A stretch of 64,000 nt of DNA from the NCBI RefSeq assembly GCF_002940205.1, contig NZ_MDSK01000001.1:1-64000 (forward strand). Direction: 5' to 3'. This stretch comes from Xanthomonas arboricola pv. guizotiae. Its GTDB lineage: Bacteria; Pseudomonadota; Gammaproteobacteria; Xanthomonadales; Xanthomonadaceae. Numbering within the stretch: position 1 is the stretch's first letter; each line of letters begins with the position of its first letter. The translations under genes and the position numbers were made by a program. The notes under the pieces were generated by a model. That model ran no database searches and had not been told where the DNA came from. It worked only from the letters and a program-made list of their open reading frames with translations. Of the stretch, positions 7,581-15,883 are shown piece by piece.

Positions 7581-8329
7581 TAGTAGCCCCGGCCCCAGGC
7601 CAGTTCGTACGCGCGATGCAGGCGCTCGTAATCCTTGTCGACCTCTTCGCGGCTGCGGTTGCCGCGCAGCTTGAGCAGCGAGCGATGCAGGCGCTTGAGA
7701 TTGCGCTCGCGCCAGCGCGTGGCCGGAATGCGCAACACGCCGCGGTCGAAATCGATCAACCAGCCATGCCCGCCGGCATCGAACAGGATGTTGTGCGCGT
7801 TGAGATCGGCATGATCCAGGCCGGCGCGATGAAAGCGCGCGATCAGCCGCCCGGTTTCTTCCCACGGCGCACCGCGCCCGGCGACCTGCGCATGCTCGGC
7901 GAGCGAGCGCACGTTCTCCAGGCGTTCCATCAACAATGCAGCGCGATAACTCAGCCCCTCGCGCAAGTAACAGGCCGCCAACGGGCGCGGCACCGGCAGC
8001 TTGCGCTTGAGCAATTCGCGCATCAGCCGGAACTCGGCAAAGCTGCGCGTGCGCCCGGCGCCCTTCCACAGATAGTGATCGCGGCTCACGCGCGCGGCCA
8101 TGCCGCCGCGCAGGTACTGCCGCAACACGCTGTGACCGAATGGCGCATCCACGAACCACGCCCCACCCCGCCCACCTTCGTCGACCGGCCGCGCCCTGTC
8201 GCCCCAGCGTTGCGGCGAAAACAGCCCGGCATCGGCTTGCCGCAGCCGTTCGCGGTCGAACAGAATGGCGCCATAGCCGCGGCCTTCGCGGTACGGCGCC
8301 AGCGCTTCAGTGGCGTCGAAAGAAACCAT
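7580..8329 (-). CDS. kdkA: 3-deoxy-D-manno-octulosonic acid (Kdo) kinase
   Basis: ATP-dependent kinase that phosphorylates Kdo on lipid A in the LPS inner core at the cytoplasmic face of the inner membrane. The eukaryotic-kinase-like catalytic core is visible: [18 protein letters not shown] (catalytic Asp and Asn at about residues 173-180) and LIDFDRG as the metal-binding DFD. Further upstream, [17 protein letters not shown] is the KdkA-type nucleotide region. Length is 249 residues, close to known KdkA proteins. The C-terminus is very basic, fitting membrane or LPS contact. It diverges from the GT9 transferase with only 20 bp between the start codons. Confidence 0.9.
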   Translation of the reverse strand: MVSFDATEALAPYREGRGYGAILFDRERLRQADAGLFSPQRWGDRARPVDEGGRGGAWFVDAPFGHSVLRQYLRGGMAARVSRDHYLWKGAGRTRSFAEFRLMRELLKRKLPVPRPLAACYLREGLSYRAALLMERLENVRSLAEHAQVAGRGAPWEETGRLIARFHRAGLDHADLNAHNILFDAGGHGWLIDFDRGVLRIPATRWRERNLKRLHRSLLKLRGNRSREEVDKDYERLHRAYELAWGRGY

Positions 8330-8349
8330 CTATCGAGTCTAACAACACC

Positions 8350-9399
8350 ATGGCTTCTACGCCCGCCTCGTTATGCCTGCTGCGCCTGTCCGCCCTGGGT
8401 GACGTCACCCATGTGGTGCCGCTGGTGCGCACCCTGCAAGCGGGATTTCCGGCCAGCCAGCTGCATTGGATCATCGACAAGGCCGGGCTGAAATTGCTCG
8501 ACGGCCTGCCGGGCGTGCAGTTCCATGCCTACGACAAGCGCACCGGCGTGGCCGGCATGCGCGCGCTACGCCGCTCGCTGGCGCCATTGGGTCGCTTCGA
8601 TGCGCTGCTGCAGATGCAGGTGGCCTTGCGCGCCAATGTGCTGTCGGCCTTCGTGCCGGCGCGGCGGCGGATCGGCTATGACCGCAGCCGTTCCAAGGAC
8701 CTGCACGGCCTGTTCGTCAACGAGCGCATCGCCGACCGCCCCGGCATCCACGTGCTCGACGCCATCGGCAGCTTCGCGCAGCCGCTCGGCCTGACCCAGA
8801 CCCAGGTGCGCTGGGATCTGCCGGTTCCCGACGAGGCGCATCGCTGGGCACGCGCACAATGGGACGACGATGGCCGCCCGGTGCTGATGATTTCGCCGTG
8901 CTCCAGCCACCCACGCCGTAACTGGTATCCCGACCGCCATGCCGCGCTGGCCGACCATGCCGCAGCCCAAGGCTGGCGGGTCGTGCTGTGCGGTGGCCGC
9001 AGCGAGCTGGAACGCAGCACCGCCGATGCCATCGTCGCAGCCGCGCGCGCGCCGCTGCTGGACCTGGTCGGCAAGGACACGCTCAAACAGCTCCCCGCGC
9101 TGCTCGCCCGCGCCGATCTGGTGGTCACCCCCGATTCCGGGCCGATGCACATCGCCAACGCGATGGGCACCAAGGTGCTGGGCCTGCATGCGGCCAGCAA
9201 CCCGCTGCGCAGCGGCCCGTATTCGGATGTGCGCTACTGCGTGGACCGTTATGACGCAGCCGCCCGCAAATACCTGGGCAAACCAGCCGACCAGCTGAAA
9301 TGGGGCAGCAAGATCGAGTTCGAGCAGGCGATGGCGCTGATCAGCGTGGACGATGCGATCGCCGCATTCGAGCGCTATCGCAGCGATCATCCGCGCTGA
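8350..9399 (+). CDS. glycosyltransferase family 9 (heptosyltransferase-like)
   Basis: 349 residues, GT9 family (ADP-heptose:LPS heptosyltransferases). The N-terminal CLLRLSALGDVTHVVPLVR is the typical opening of WaaC/WaaF, including the acceptor-side Asp. The C-terminal donor-binding part has DLVVTPDSGPMHIANAMGT and LGLHAASNP. The start ATG at 8350 was chosen because the protein then begins directly with the family motif; the frame upstream runs into kdkA. It probably adds a core sugar to LPS, in line with the adjacent kdkA. Which heptosyl step it performs cannot be told. Confidence 0.88.
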   Translation: MASTPASLCLLRLSALGDVTHVVPLVRTLQAGFPASQLHWIIDKAGLKLLDGLPGVQFHAYDKRTGVAGMRALRRSLAPLGRFDALLQMQVALRANVLSAFVPARRRIGYDRSRSKDLHGLFVNERIADRPGIHVLDAIGSFAQPLGLTQTQVRWDLPVPDEAHRWARAQWDDDGRPVLMISPCSSHPRRNWYPDRHAALADHAAAQGWRVVLCGGRSELERSTADAIVAAARAPLLDLVGKDTLKQLPALLARADLVVTPDSGPMHIANAMGTKVLGLHAASNPLRSGPYSDVRYCVDRYDAAARKYLGKPADQLKWGSKIEFEQAMALISVDDAIAAFERYRSDHPR

Positions 9400-9624
9400 G
9401 GACCGGCGCCGGATCGGCGTTCAATCGCTGCCAAGCGGCACGCTGCGCCGTGGCGCAAACGCCCAGGACGGCCGGGAAACAAGCACGAAACCGCGCCAGC
9501 TCACGCGCGCGGCAACCGACCACCGCGGTGCCGGCCGACTCGACGTGTGGCGGCGCACCGGAAAGCGCCGCGCACCCACCGACCACCACGCGTATCGGTT
9601 ACGCAGACCTGCAGTCAGCGGCTG

Positions 9625-10029
9625 TCAGACGCCGCTAGCGCGATAGTCCTGATACGACTTCTCTTCCACGTACGACGAACCCAGCGCCAGGTTGATCTCT
9701 TTCTTGATGCGCGCGCGTTCGTCGTTTTCGATATAGACGCTGCGCGCCAGCTGCACGAAGCCGTCATCGAAGGTCTGCGCCTGCTCCTTGAGCCGGATGT
9801 CGTCCTCGATCACCCATAGCCGCTCGTTGACGGCCTTGAGCGCAGCACGCAGACGCACGATGTCGTGGCCGGCGGCCGGATGCGCCATCCAGCTGGTCTC
9901 CAGCGCGGACAGCTCGCTGCGCACGTTGGCCAACTTGACGGGGTCGCTCATGCGCTCGGACTTGATCTGCAGGATCGCGATCTTGTCGAGCAGCTCACCA
10001 AAGGACACGGGCACCAGGATCTCGGACAT
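9625..10029 (-). CDS. DUF6165 family protein
   Basis: 134 residues. Starts MSEILVPVSFGELLDKIAIL and is mostly helical, with many charged residues (IKKEINLALGSSYVEEKSY). I place it in DUF6165, small proteins usually found beside LPS and glycan biosynthesis genes, which fits the neighbouring kdkA and GT9 genes. No catalytic motif or signal peptide. The ATG at 10029 starts with the conserved segment; upstream frame extension runs into the tRNA-Ser terminator. Function unknown. Confidence 0.8.
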   Translation of the reverse strand: MSEILVPVSFGELLDKIAILQIKSERMSDPVKLANVRSELSALETSWMAHPAAGHDIVRLRAALKAVNERLWVIEDDIRLKEQAQTFDDGFVQLARSVYIENDERARIKKEINLALGSSYVEEKSYQDYRASGV

Positions 10030-10090
10030 GACAGGCCTCCAACGGATATCGGGCGGATTGTAGCCAGCGCAGCAGCGCGCGGCGGCGACA

Positions 10091-10118
10091 CATAAACAAA
10101 AGCCCCCTTGCGGGGGCT
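10091..10118 (-). terminator. terminator after tRNA-Ser
   Basis: On the minus strand AGCCCCC-GCAA-GGGGGCT is followed by TTTGTTT. A strong GC hairpin plus T-run lies directly behind tRNA-Ser(CGA). Confidence 0.85.
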
Positions 10119-10128
10119 GATGCGAATC

Positions 10129-10219
10129 TGGCGGAGAGGGGGGGATTCGAACCCCCGAGGCGCTATAAACGCCTGCCTGATTTCGAGTCAGGTACATTCA
10201 ACCGCTCTGCCACCTCTCC
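10129..10219 (-). tRNA. tRNA-Ser(CGA)
   Basis: 91 bases including an encoded CCA. Acceptor GGAGAGG pairs with CCTCTCC. The anticodon loop is CTCGAAA in a CCTGA/TCAGG stem, giving anticodon CGA for serine UCG codons. The long variable arm (class II) and GGTTCGAATCC T-loop are present. Confidence 0.96.
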
Positions 10220-10417
10220 AGATGGTCCCCAGTGTCCCGGGGCCGTGCATCATACGGGCACCGGCGCCAAGCCACAAGCGGCCCGTGCCGGCATCGCCGG
10301 CACGATCGAAGGGCCGGGCGTGAACCCGCCCTGCGGCATCGGCAATCGGCGTGTTGCTGCGGGCCGGCCGCCCCGCGATGATGGTCACGCACCTCCTTCC
10401 TTGGCGACCCGCCCCCC

Positions 10418-11122
10418 ATGCTCGAATTCGGACACCTTACCCATGTCGGCCTGCGCCGTGACCTCAACGAGGACACGTACTACGGCGACAGCGAGCTGGG
10501 GCTGTGGCTGGTGGCCGATGGCATGGGCGGGCACGCCTGCGGTGAAGTGGCCAGCGCCCTGGCGCGCGAAACCATCGTGCGCGAGGTGCGCGCCGGCACC
10601 CCGCTGGCCCAGGCGGTACGCATCGCCGACGAAGAGATCATCAAGACCTCGCGCCGCTGCAACGACACCTTGCCGATGGGCACCACCGTCGTCGCTGCGC
10701 GCGTGCTGGGCCAGCGCTTCGAAGTGGCCTGGGTCGGCGACAGCCGCGCCTACCTGTGGCGCGACGGACGGCTAGCGCAGCTGAGCCAGGACCATAGCTA
10801 TGTGCAGGAACTCATCGCCCAGGGCACGCTGACCAGCGAGCAGGCGCGCGCGCATCCGCATCGCAACGTGGTGACCCAGGCGCTGGGCGTCACCGATCCG
10901 GTCCACCTCAATGTCGCCACCATGCAGGGCGAACTCAAAACCGGCATGCAGCTGCTGCTGTGCAGCGACGGCCTCACCGAAGAAGTCGACGATGCCGCGA
11001 TCGCCGCGACCCTGTCGCAGGCCGATTGCAGCGCGCAGGAATGTGTCGAATGCCTGGTCGCCGCCGCACTCGATGGCGGCGGCTCGGACAACATCACTGC
11101 GATCCTGGTGCGCAGCTACTGA
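10418..11122 (+). CDS. PP2C-type serine/threonine protein phosphatase
   Basis: 234-residue cytoplasmic PPM-family phosphatase that removes phosphate from Ser/Thr with two Mn or Mg ions. Metal-binding motifs seen: GLRRDLNEDTYY near residue 10 (Asp/Glu), LVADGMGGHACGE at about 30-42, AWVGDSRAYLW at about 105-115, LLCSDGLTEEVDD and GGSDNITAILV near the C-terminus. The length equals a bare catalytic domain like Pseudomonas Stp1 or PppA. No kinase or type VI secretion gene is adjacent here, so its partner is elsewhere. Confidence 0.93.
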   Translation: MLEFGHLTHVGLRRDLNEDTYYGDSELGLWLVADGMGGHACGEVASALARETIVREVRAGTPLAQAVRIADEEIIKTSRRCNDTLPMGTTVVAARVLGQRFEVAWVGDSRAYLWRDGRLAQLSQDHSYVQELIAQGTLTSEQARAHPHRNVVTQALGVTDPVHLNVATMQGELKTGMQLLLCSDGLTEEVDDAAIAATLSQADCSAQECVECLVAAALDGGGSDNITAILVRSY

Positions 11123-11722
11123 AAGCGGCCAACGAAGCGTAGCGAGCGCCGGCAGGCGGTGAGCGCGGGATTTTCGTCGACTGCATCTTGTGGGATGCAG
11201 ACAAACGCTTGGTCGGCCCAGGGTGCGGTGTCCTCACCGCCTGCGGACCACGCCGTCAATCTAGCCCTAAAGACTCGCTTGCAGCATCCAGGCCGCCAAG
11301 GGTCCCGGAACCGGCAAGAGCGCTGCACCAGAGCATGAGTCGGCTGCCTGGTTGAACACCATGCACACCGACCATCTTGACTGGTCCTTGCCCGTCCACC
11401 GTCGCGGGACCTTACGCGGCATGGATGCCGCGTAAGGTCCTACAAGGACGTACTTGCGGCGTGTCCTGCGATGGTGGGCGGGCAAGGGCCTTGCAGCCAG
11501 GCCGCAGATCAACGGCCCACAGCCAAGAGCAAGCTCATCGCGCTCCGCAATAGACCGGATCGAAGTAGCTGTTAGCCGCGCCAAGCGCTGACATCGAACT
11601 TGCACGGCAGCCTTCATGTGCGCGCTACTCGCGCCCAGAATCGCCAGGCTTCAGCGACGCACTGCACTCCCACCACATCGCCACGCCGCGCGACAGCCGG
11701 ACACCCGTTGCCGACAGCCGCA
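11123..11722. other. 600-bp gene-free stretch with a palindromic repeat
   Basis: No coding frame is convincing. The main content is the palindromic repeat at 11362-11512. The rest is GC-rich sequence without recognised sites, between two convergent genes (PP2C and dnaQ), so terminators may be present but are not clear. Confidence 0.5.
11362..11512. repeat. palindromic dispersed repeat, copy 1
   Basis: Centred on the inverted repeat TTACGCGGCAT-GG-ATGCCGCGTAA (11412-11435, perfect 11-bp arms). Around it lie outer arms CCTTGCCCG...CACCGTCGCGG and, facing them, GATGGTGGGCGGGCAAGG. The same sequence, with an extra 130 bp or so on the right side, is found at 57422-57701. It looks like a non-coding mobile or REP-type element. 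Confidence 0.75.
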
Positions 11723-12457
11723 CTACCCGGCAGCAGCCACCTCTTCAACCGGCGCATCCCACAGCGCGCGCCCGGCCTTCTTGCGCAGGTACGCCAGGCG
11801 CGCCTCGTGCGCCTGCGACTCCGACGCGGTCACCACCACCCGTGCGCGCGGCAACAGCAGCGCCGGATCGAAGGTGATCATGCCCTCGCCATGCTCGCTG
11901 CGCTGGCCGGTCTCGGCACTGGCAAAGCCGATCTCTTCCTGGCCCGAGGTCAGCGCGATGTACACATCGGCCAGGATCTGCGCATCGAGCAAGGCGCCAT
12001 GCAACTGGCGATGCGAGTTGTCCACGCCCAGGCGCTTGCACAAGGCATCCAGCGAGTTGCGCTGCCCCGGATAGCGCTCGCGCGCCATCATCAGTGTATC
12101 CACCACGGTGGCGCGATCGACGATACGGCCGTAGTTGTCGCCCAGCAGCGCCAGCTCGTTGTCCAGGAATCCCAGATCGAACGCAGCGTTGTGGATGATC
12201 AGCTCCGCGCCGTCGATATAGGCCAGGAACTCCTCGACCACATCGGCAAACAGCGGCTTGTCGGCCAGGAACTCCAGGGTCAACCCGGTCACTTCCTGCG
12301 CACCGGGTTCGAAATCGCAATCGGGCTTCAGGTAGCGATGGAAATTGTTGCCGCTCGGGCGCCGCTCCAGCAGCTCCACCGCACCGATTTCGACGACGCG
12401 GTTGCCCTTGCGCCATTCCAGGCCGGTGGTTTCGGTATCGAGAATGATCTGACGCAT
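11723..12457 (-). CDS. dnaQ: DNA polymerase III epsilon subunit (3'-5' proofreading exonuclease)
   Basis: Proofreading subunit of the replicase. Exonuclease motif I is MRQIILDTETTGLEWRKGNR at the N-terminus (Asp7, Glu9), motif II is IIHNAAFDLGFLDNE, and motif III is HRQLHGALLDAQILADVY with the His-x4-Asp pair of DEDDh enzymes. Residues after about 180 form the linker that binds the alpha subunit. Length, 244 residues, is normal. The ATG at 12457 starts with the conserved motif; a longer frame enters rnhA. It lies 19 bp behind rnhA, the pairing common in gammaproteobacteria, though here both point the same way. Confidence 0.96.
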   Translation of the reverse strand: MRQIILDTETTGLEWRKGNRVVEIGAVELLERRPSGNNFHRYLKPDCDFEPGAQEVTGLTLEFLADKPLFADVVEEFLAYIDGAELIIHNAAFDLGFLDNELALLGDNYGRIVDRATVVDTLMMARERYPGQRNSLDALCKRLGVDNSHRQLHGALLDAQILADVYIALTSGQEEIGFASAETGQRSEHGEGMITFDPALLLPRARVVVTASESQAHEARLAYLRKKAGRALWDAPVEEVAAAG

Positions 12458-12476
12458 GAATCCTCTTGCTGATTGC

Positions 12477-12929
12477 TTACGCGGTTGCGCTGCCACCGCG
12501 CTGGGCGATGGCCTGATTGCGGGCTAGCACGTCGACGCGCTCGTTGTCCGGGTCGCCATTGTGGCCTTTCACCCAACGCCAATCGATGCGGTGGCGTTGC
12601 GTGGCCGCATGCAGCCGCTCCCACAGTTCACGGTTCTTGACCGGGTCGCCGCCGGCGGTCTTCCAACCGCGGCGCACCCAGCCGGACATCCACTCGGTGA
12701 TGCCCTGGCGCACGTATTGCGAGTCGGTATGCAGCACGATCTGGCATGGCTCGGTGAGCGTTTCCAGCGCCATGATTGCCGCCATCAACTCCATGCGGTT
12801 GTTGGTGGATGTGGCTTCGCCGCCGGACAATTCCTTCTCGCGGCCGTTGTAACGCAACAGGGCCGCCCAACCGCCCGGCCCGGGATTGCCGAGGCAGGAG
12901 CCGTCGGTATGCACTTCAATGGATTTCAT
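12477..12929 (-). CDS. rnhA: ribonuclease HI
   Basis: Degrades the RNA strand of RNA-DNA hybrids. The 150-residue protein shows all catalytic acids: [15 protein letters not shown] (Asp8), [10 protein letters not shown] (Glu), VLHTDSQYV (Asp), and [10 protein letters not shown] with the last Asp and the HNGD loop. The basic handle region [19 protein letters not shown] is present. It sits 31 bp after the methyltransferase and 19 bp before dnaQ on the same strand, so the three are likely one operon. Confidence 0.97.
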   Translation of the reverse strand: MKSIEVHTDGSCLGNPGPGGWAALLRYNGREKELSGGEATSTNNRMELMAAIMALETLTEPCQIVLHTDSQYVRQGITEWMSGWVRRGWKTAGGDPVKNRELWERLHAATQRHRIDWRWVKGHNGDPDNERVDVLARNQAIAQRGGSATA

Positions 12930-12960
12930 CAGCTTCTGGTGTTTGGAAAGTGGTCAGTCA

Positions 12961-13617
12961 TCAGATCGTGGCTACAGGCTGCGGCCAGCGCGAGGGAATC
13001 GCGATCGGGGTCGGCCCGATCGAAGCGGCGGCGCGCTTTTCCACTTCGAGCAGATACACCGCGCGCCAGGGTGCGCGATCGGTGCCGGCAACGCCACGCC
13101 CGGTGCGCCAGATCGGCCCCAGGTAGCGCTCGGTCTCCACGCATTGCAGCCCCGCACGCTGCGCCAGCAGCCGCCAGCGATCCGGTCGCAACGCCACCGG
13201 ACCACGCCGTGCCCAACGAAAGCGGTACGGGCTCAGTGGATTGAGCGTGAACAGCCATAGCCGCCCGCCAGGCATCAGCACCCGCTCGCATTCGGCCAGG
13301 AATTCCGCCGCGCCGCCCACCACCGCATGCTGCACCACGATGGCCTGCAGGCTTTCGGTCGGCAACGGAAACGGCATGGCGCAGCGCGCATCGCCCGCAA
13401 AGCGGCCCGCGCTGCGAGACAGCCGCAACCCGCGCCCTTGCAGCAGCTCGCGTGGCGGCAGCTCGGGCGTCGGCGTCAGCCACAACCAGGGCTGCGAGGG
13501 GCGCGTCTGCAACGCCGCAAGCGCCAACTTGCGCTCCAGCAGGAGCAGGCTGCGCCCTGCACCTGTTTCAAACCAGGATGAGACGCCAGCTTGACGGGAG
13601 AATGGCGTGGCAGGCAT
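12961..13617 (-). CDS. SAM-dependent methyltransferase-like protein
   Basis: 218 residues. The later half resembles class I methyltransferases of the UbiE/DUF-type found beside gloB and rnhA: LQAIVVQHAVVGGAAEFLAE, VLMPGGRLWLFTLNPLSPYR and the C-terminal WRAVYLLEVEKRAA. The usual N-terminal Gly-x-Gly SAM loop is poorly preserved, so its enzyme activity is not certain. The substrate is unknown. The start at 13617 lies only 12 bp from the gloB start on the other strand, so each promoter must sit within the other gene. Confidence 0.8.
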   Translation of the reverse strand: MPATPFSRQAGVSSWFETGAGRSLLLLERKLALAALQTRPSQPWLWLTPTPELPPRELLQGRGLRLSRSAGRFAGDARCAMPFPLPTESLQAIVVQHAVVGGAAEFLAECERVLMPGGRLWLFTLNPLSPYRFRWARRGPVALRPDRWRLLAQRAGLQCVETERYLGPIWRTGRGVAGTDRAPWRAVYLLEVEKRAAASIGPTPIAIPSRWPQPVATI

Positions 13618-13629
13618 GGTCCCAATTCT

Positions 13630-14397
13630 ATGCGACTGACTGCCCTGCCCGCATTCGACGACAACTACATCTGGGCGCTGGTCGCCAGCGATGGCCGTGC
13701 GGTCATCGTCGATCCGGGCCAGGCCGAGCCGGTGTTCGCCGCCGCAGAGCGCGAAGGCTTCAGCCCCAGTGCCGTCCTGCTGACCCACCACCATGCCGAC
13801 CACATTGGCGGCGTGGCAGCGCTGCAGCAGCGTTGGCCGGACCTTGCGCTGTACGGTCCGGCCGACGAACGCATCCCGGCAGAGGCCCACCGCGTGGGCC
13901 AGGGCGATCGCTTGAGCCTGCTCGGCAGCAGCTTCGACGTGCTGGAAGTGCCCGGCCATACCCGCAGCCATATCGCCTTCGTCACCGACCGTCATCTGTT
14001 CAGCGGTGATACCCTGTTCAGCCTAGGCTGTGGGCGGATGTTCGAAGGTACCGCTGCTCAGATGTTCGACGCGTTGCAGCGCCTGGCCTCCCTGCCTGGC
14101 GAAACGCTTGTGTGTTGCGGCCATGAATACACCTTGGCCAATGCGGCCTTCGCGCTGCACGTCGATCCCACCAACGCTGCCTTGCAGCGCCGTCAACAGG
14201 AAGCCCAGGCCATGCGTCATGCAGCCCGTCCTACCCTGCCGATTTCGCTCAAGAGTGAACTGGCCACCAATCCGTTCCTACGCACCAGCAGTCCCGAAAT
14301 CCGCGCCGCAGTGGCATCGCGCGCGGGCGGGACAATTTCCTCTGAAGTTGACGTTTTCGCCGAACTTCGGCGCTGGAAAGACGAATTTCGCGCATGA
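13630..14397 (+). CDS. gloB: hydroxyacylglutathione hydrolase (glyoxalase II)
   Basis: Hydrolyses S-lactoylglutathione to lactate and glutathione, the second step of methylglyoxal detoxification. The dinuclear metal motif THHHADHIGG (His53, His55, Asp57, His58) is present, and further ligands are in VPGHTRSHIAF, FSGDTLFSLGCGRMFEGT and CCGHEYTLAN. The C-terminal substrate-binding helices end RRWKDEFRA. The start at 13630 gives MRLTALPAFDDNYIW, the conserved GloB beginning; the upstream ATG at 13591 is rejected. Length is 255 residues, as usual. Its stop overlaps the mltD start. Confidence 0.96.
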   Translation: MRLTALPAFDDNYIWALVASDGRAVIVDPGQAEPVFAAAEREGFSPSAVLLTHHHADHIGGVAALQQRWPDLALYGPADERIPAEAHRVGQGDRLSLLGSSFDVLEVPGHTRSHIAFVTDRHLFSGDTLFSLGCGRMFEGTAAQMFDALQRLASLPGETLVCCGHEYTLANAAFALHVDPTNAALQRRQQEAQAMRHAARPTLPISLKSELATNPFLRTSSPEIRAAVASRAGGTISSEVDVFAELRRWKDEFRA

Positions 14398-15578
14398 GGC
14401 GCCTGCTTCTGGCAGTGCTGACCGCATCGGCGGTCATCGCACCCGCAGCCGCATCGTCCAACGACGCAAGCCGCTCCAAACCCGCAGAGAGCTCGATCAC
14501 CCAGACCGCCACACCCCAGGTGCGCAACGGAAGGGAGATCTTTTCGTCGTTCCTGGACGGTCGCGCCGATCCTGGCTGCGACAGCGAACATAGCGATACC
14601 CGCTGGGAACAACATTTTTCGCGCGCGCCGGCCCGTCTGGCGGACGACGCACAGGATGTATTGCCGCTGTTCGGCTACGTGGTCGATGAACTACGCGAAG
14701 CCGACATGCCGACCGAATTCGCACTGATTCCGTTCGTCGAAAGCGGTTATCGCCCGGGCGCCCGCAACGGCAGCGGCCCCGCCGGCCTCTGGCAGTTCAT
14801 CGCCACAACCGCGCGCAACCATCACGTGCCGGTTGGCGCGCAATACGACGGCCGCCTCTCGGCAGTGGACTCCACCACCGCGGCTGTGCGTTATCTCAAG
14901 ACGCTGTATGGCATGTTCGGCGGCGATTGGCGCCTGGCGCTGATGGCCTACAACGCGGGCGAGTATCGCGTGCTGCAGGCCATGCGCACGGCCGGCATGA
15001 ACGCGCAGAACGCTCGCCCGTCCGAATTGCCCGGCATGTCCAAGGTCACCTATGAGTACGTGGAAAAGCTGCACGCGCTGGCCTGTGTGCTGGACCATGC
15101 GCAGCAGCAGGGCAACCTGCTGACCGCGCTCGACCGCCCGGTACCGGTACTCACCGAACACGCACTGCCGGTCGGCACCAGTCTCAACGCCTTTGCCGGA
15201 CAACGCGACATCGAGCCGCAACTGCTGGCCCGGCTGAATCCGGCGCTGGCCAGCGCCCGCGCTGCACCGCGCGGCGTGCATGTGCTCGCCCCGATCGCAT
15301 CTGCGCAACCAGGTGCAACGGGCGCCATGGTGGCATCTGCCGACACGGGCAGCATTGCCGACAACAACGCTGCCGCCCCCACGGTCGTTGCCGCCGTGAC
15401 GACGGATGCCTCCAGGCCACAGGCGCGCACCACGCATACGGTGCGCAACGGCGAATCCGCCTGGGCCATCGCACGCCGCTACGGCGTGACCGTCACGACA
15501 CTGCTGACCAGCAATGGCCTGGACAAGCGCGCCGTGCTGAAGCCCGGCATGGTGTTGTCGTTCGACGATACGCGCTGA
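14394..15578 (+). CDS. mltD: membrane-bound lytic murein transglycosylase D-like, LysM protein
   Basis: Cleaves the glycan strand of peptidoglycan in the periplasm. Residues 1-20 form a signal peptide (LLAVLTASAVIAPAAA); I see no clear lipobox, unlike E. coli MltD. The SLT catalytic domain spans about 90-230, with catalytic Glu116 in LIPFVESGYRPGA, then GPAGLWQF and LALMAYNAGEYRV. A single LysM domain ends the protein (about 347-390: HTVRNGESAWAIARRYGV). 394 residues, shorter than enzymes with several LysM repeats. ATGA overlap with gloB couples translation. Confidence 0.92.
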   Translation: MRRLLLAVLTASAVIAPAAASSNDASRSKPAESSITQTATPQVRNGREIFSSFLDGRADPGCDSEHSDTRWEQHFSRAPARLADDAQDVLPLFGYVVDELREADMPTEFALIPFVESGYRPGARNGSGPAGLWQFIATTARNHHVPVGAQYDGRLSAVDSTTAAVRYLKTLYGMFGGDWRLALMAYNAGEYRVLQAMRTAGMNAQNARPSELPGMSKVTYEYVEKLHALACVLDHAQQQGNLLTALDRPVPVLTEHALPVGTSLNAFAGQRDIEPQLLARLNPALASARAAPRGVHVLAPIASAQPGATGAMVASADTGSIADNNAAAPTVVAAVTTDASRPQARTTHTVRNGESAWAIARRYGVTVTTLLTSNGLDKRAVLKPGMVLSFDDTR

Positions 15579-15883
15579 CGTAAGCCGGCCGCCCCAGCCC
15601 TTGCCCGGCCGACGCTGACCCTGCCGCGACGGCGCTCCTTCGTGCGACGCTGCGCAATGGGAGCCGAATGCCGCGCGGCGCAGGCGAAGATAGGACATGA
15701 GCAGAGCGAACGCGCACGCCATCAGAACGCTGGCCACATGCTCCCGGTGCCCAGCGCATGTCGCCCATCGCCGCCGCGCCAGCAGCCGGACACTCCGCAC
15801 GAAACGTCGGCACCTGCCCACGGGATCGACCAAAGAAAAAGCCCGGTCACCCGGGCTTTTCTCTACCAGTTGAACAGCAGCGG
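15579..15883. other. intergenic region between convergent mltD and ppiD
   Basis: 305 bases without a supported gene. The right end holds a hairpin terminator (15837-15860). The rest is GC-rich with no recognised site. Confidence 0.5.
15837..15860. terminator. bidirectional terminator between mltD and ppiD
   Basis: GCCCGG-TCAC-CCGGGC with AAAAA on the left and TTTT on the right, so it can stop transcription from both convergent genes; it is placed directly behind the ppiD stop. Confidence 0.8.
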
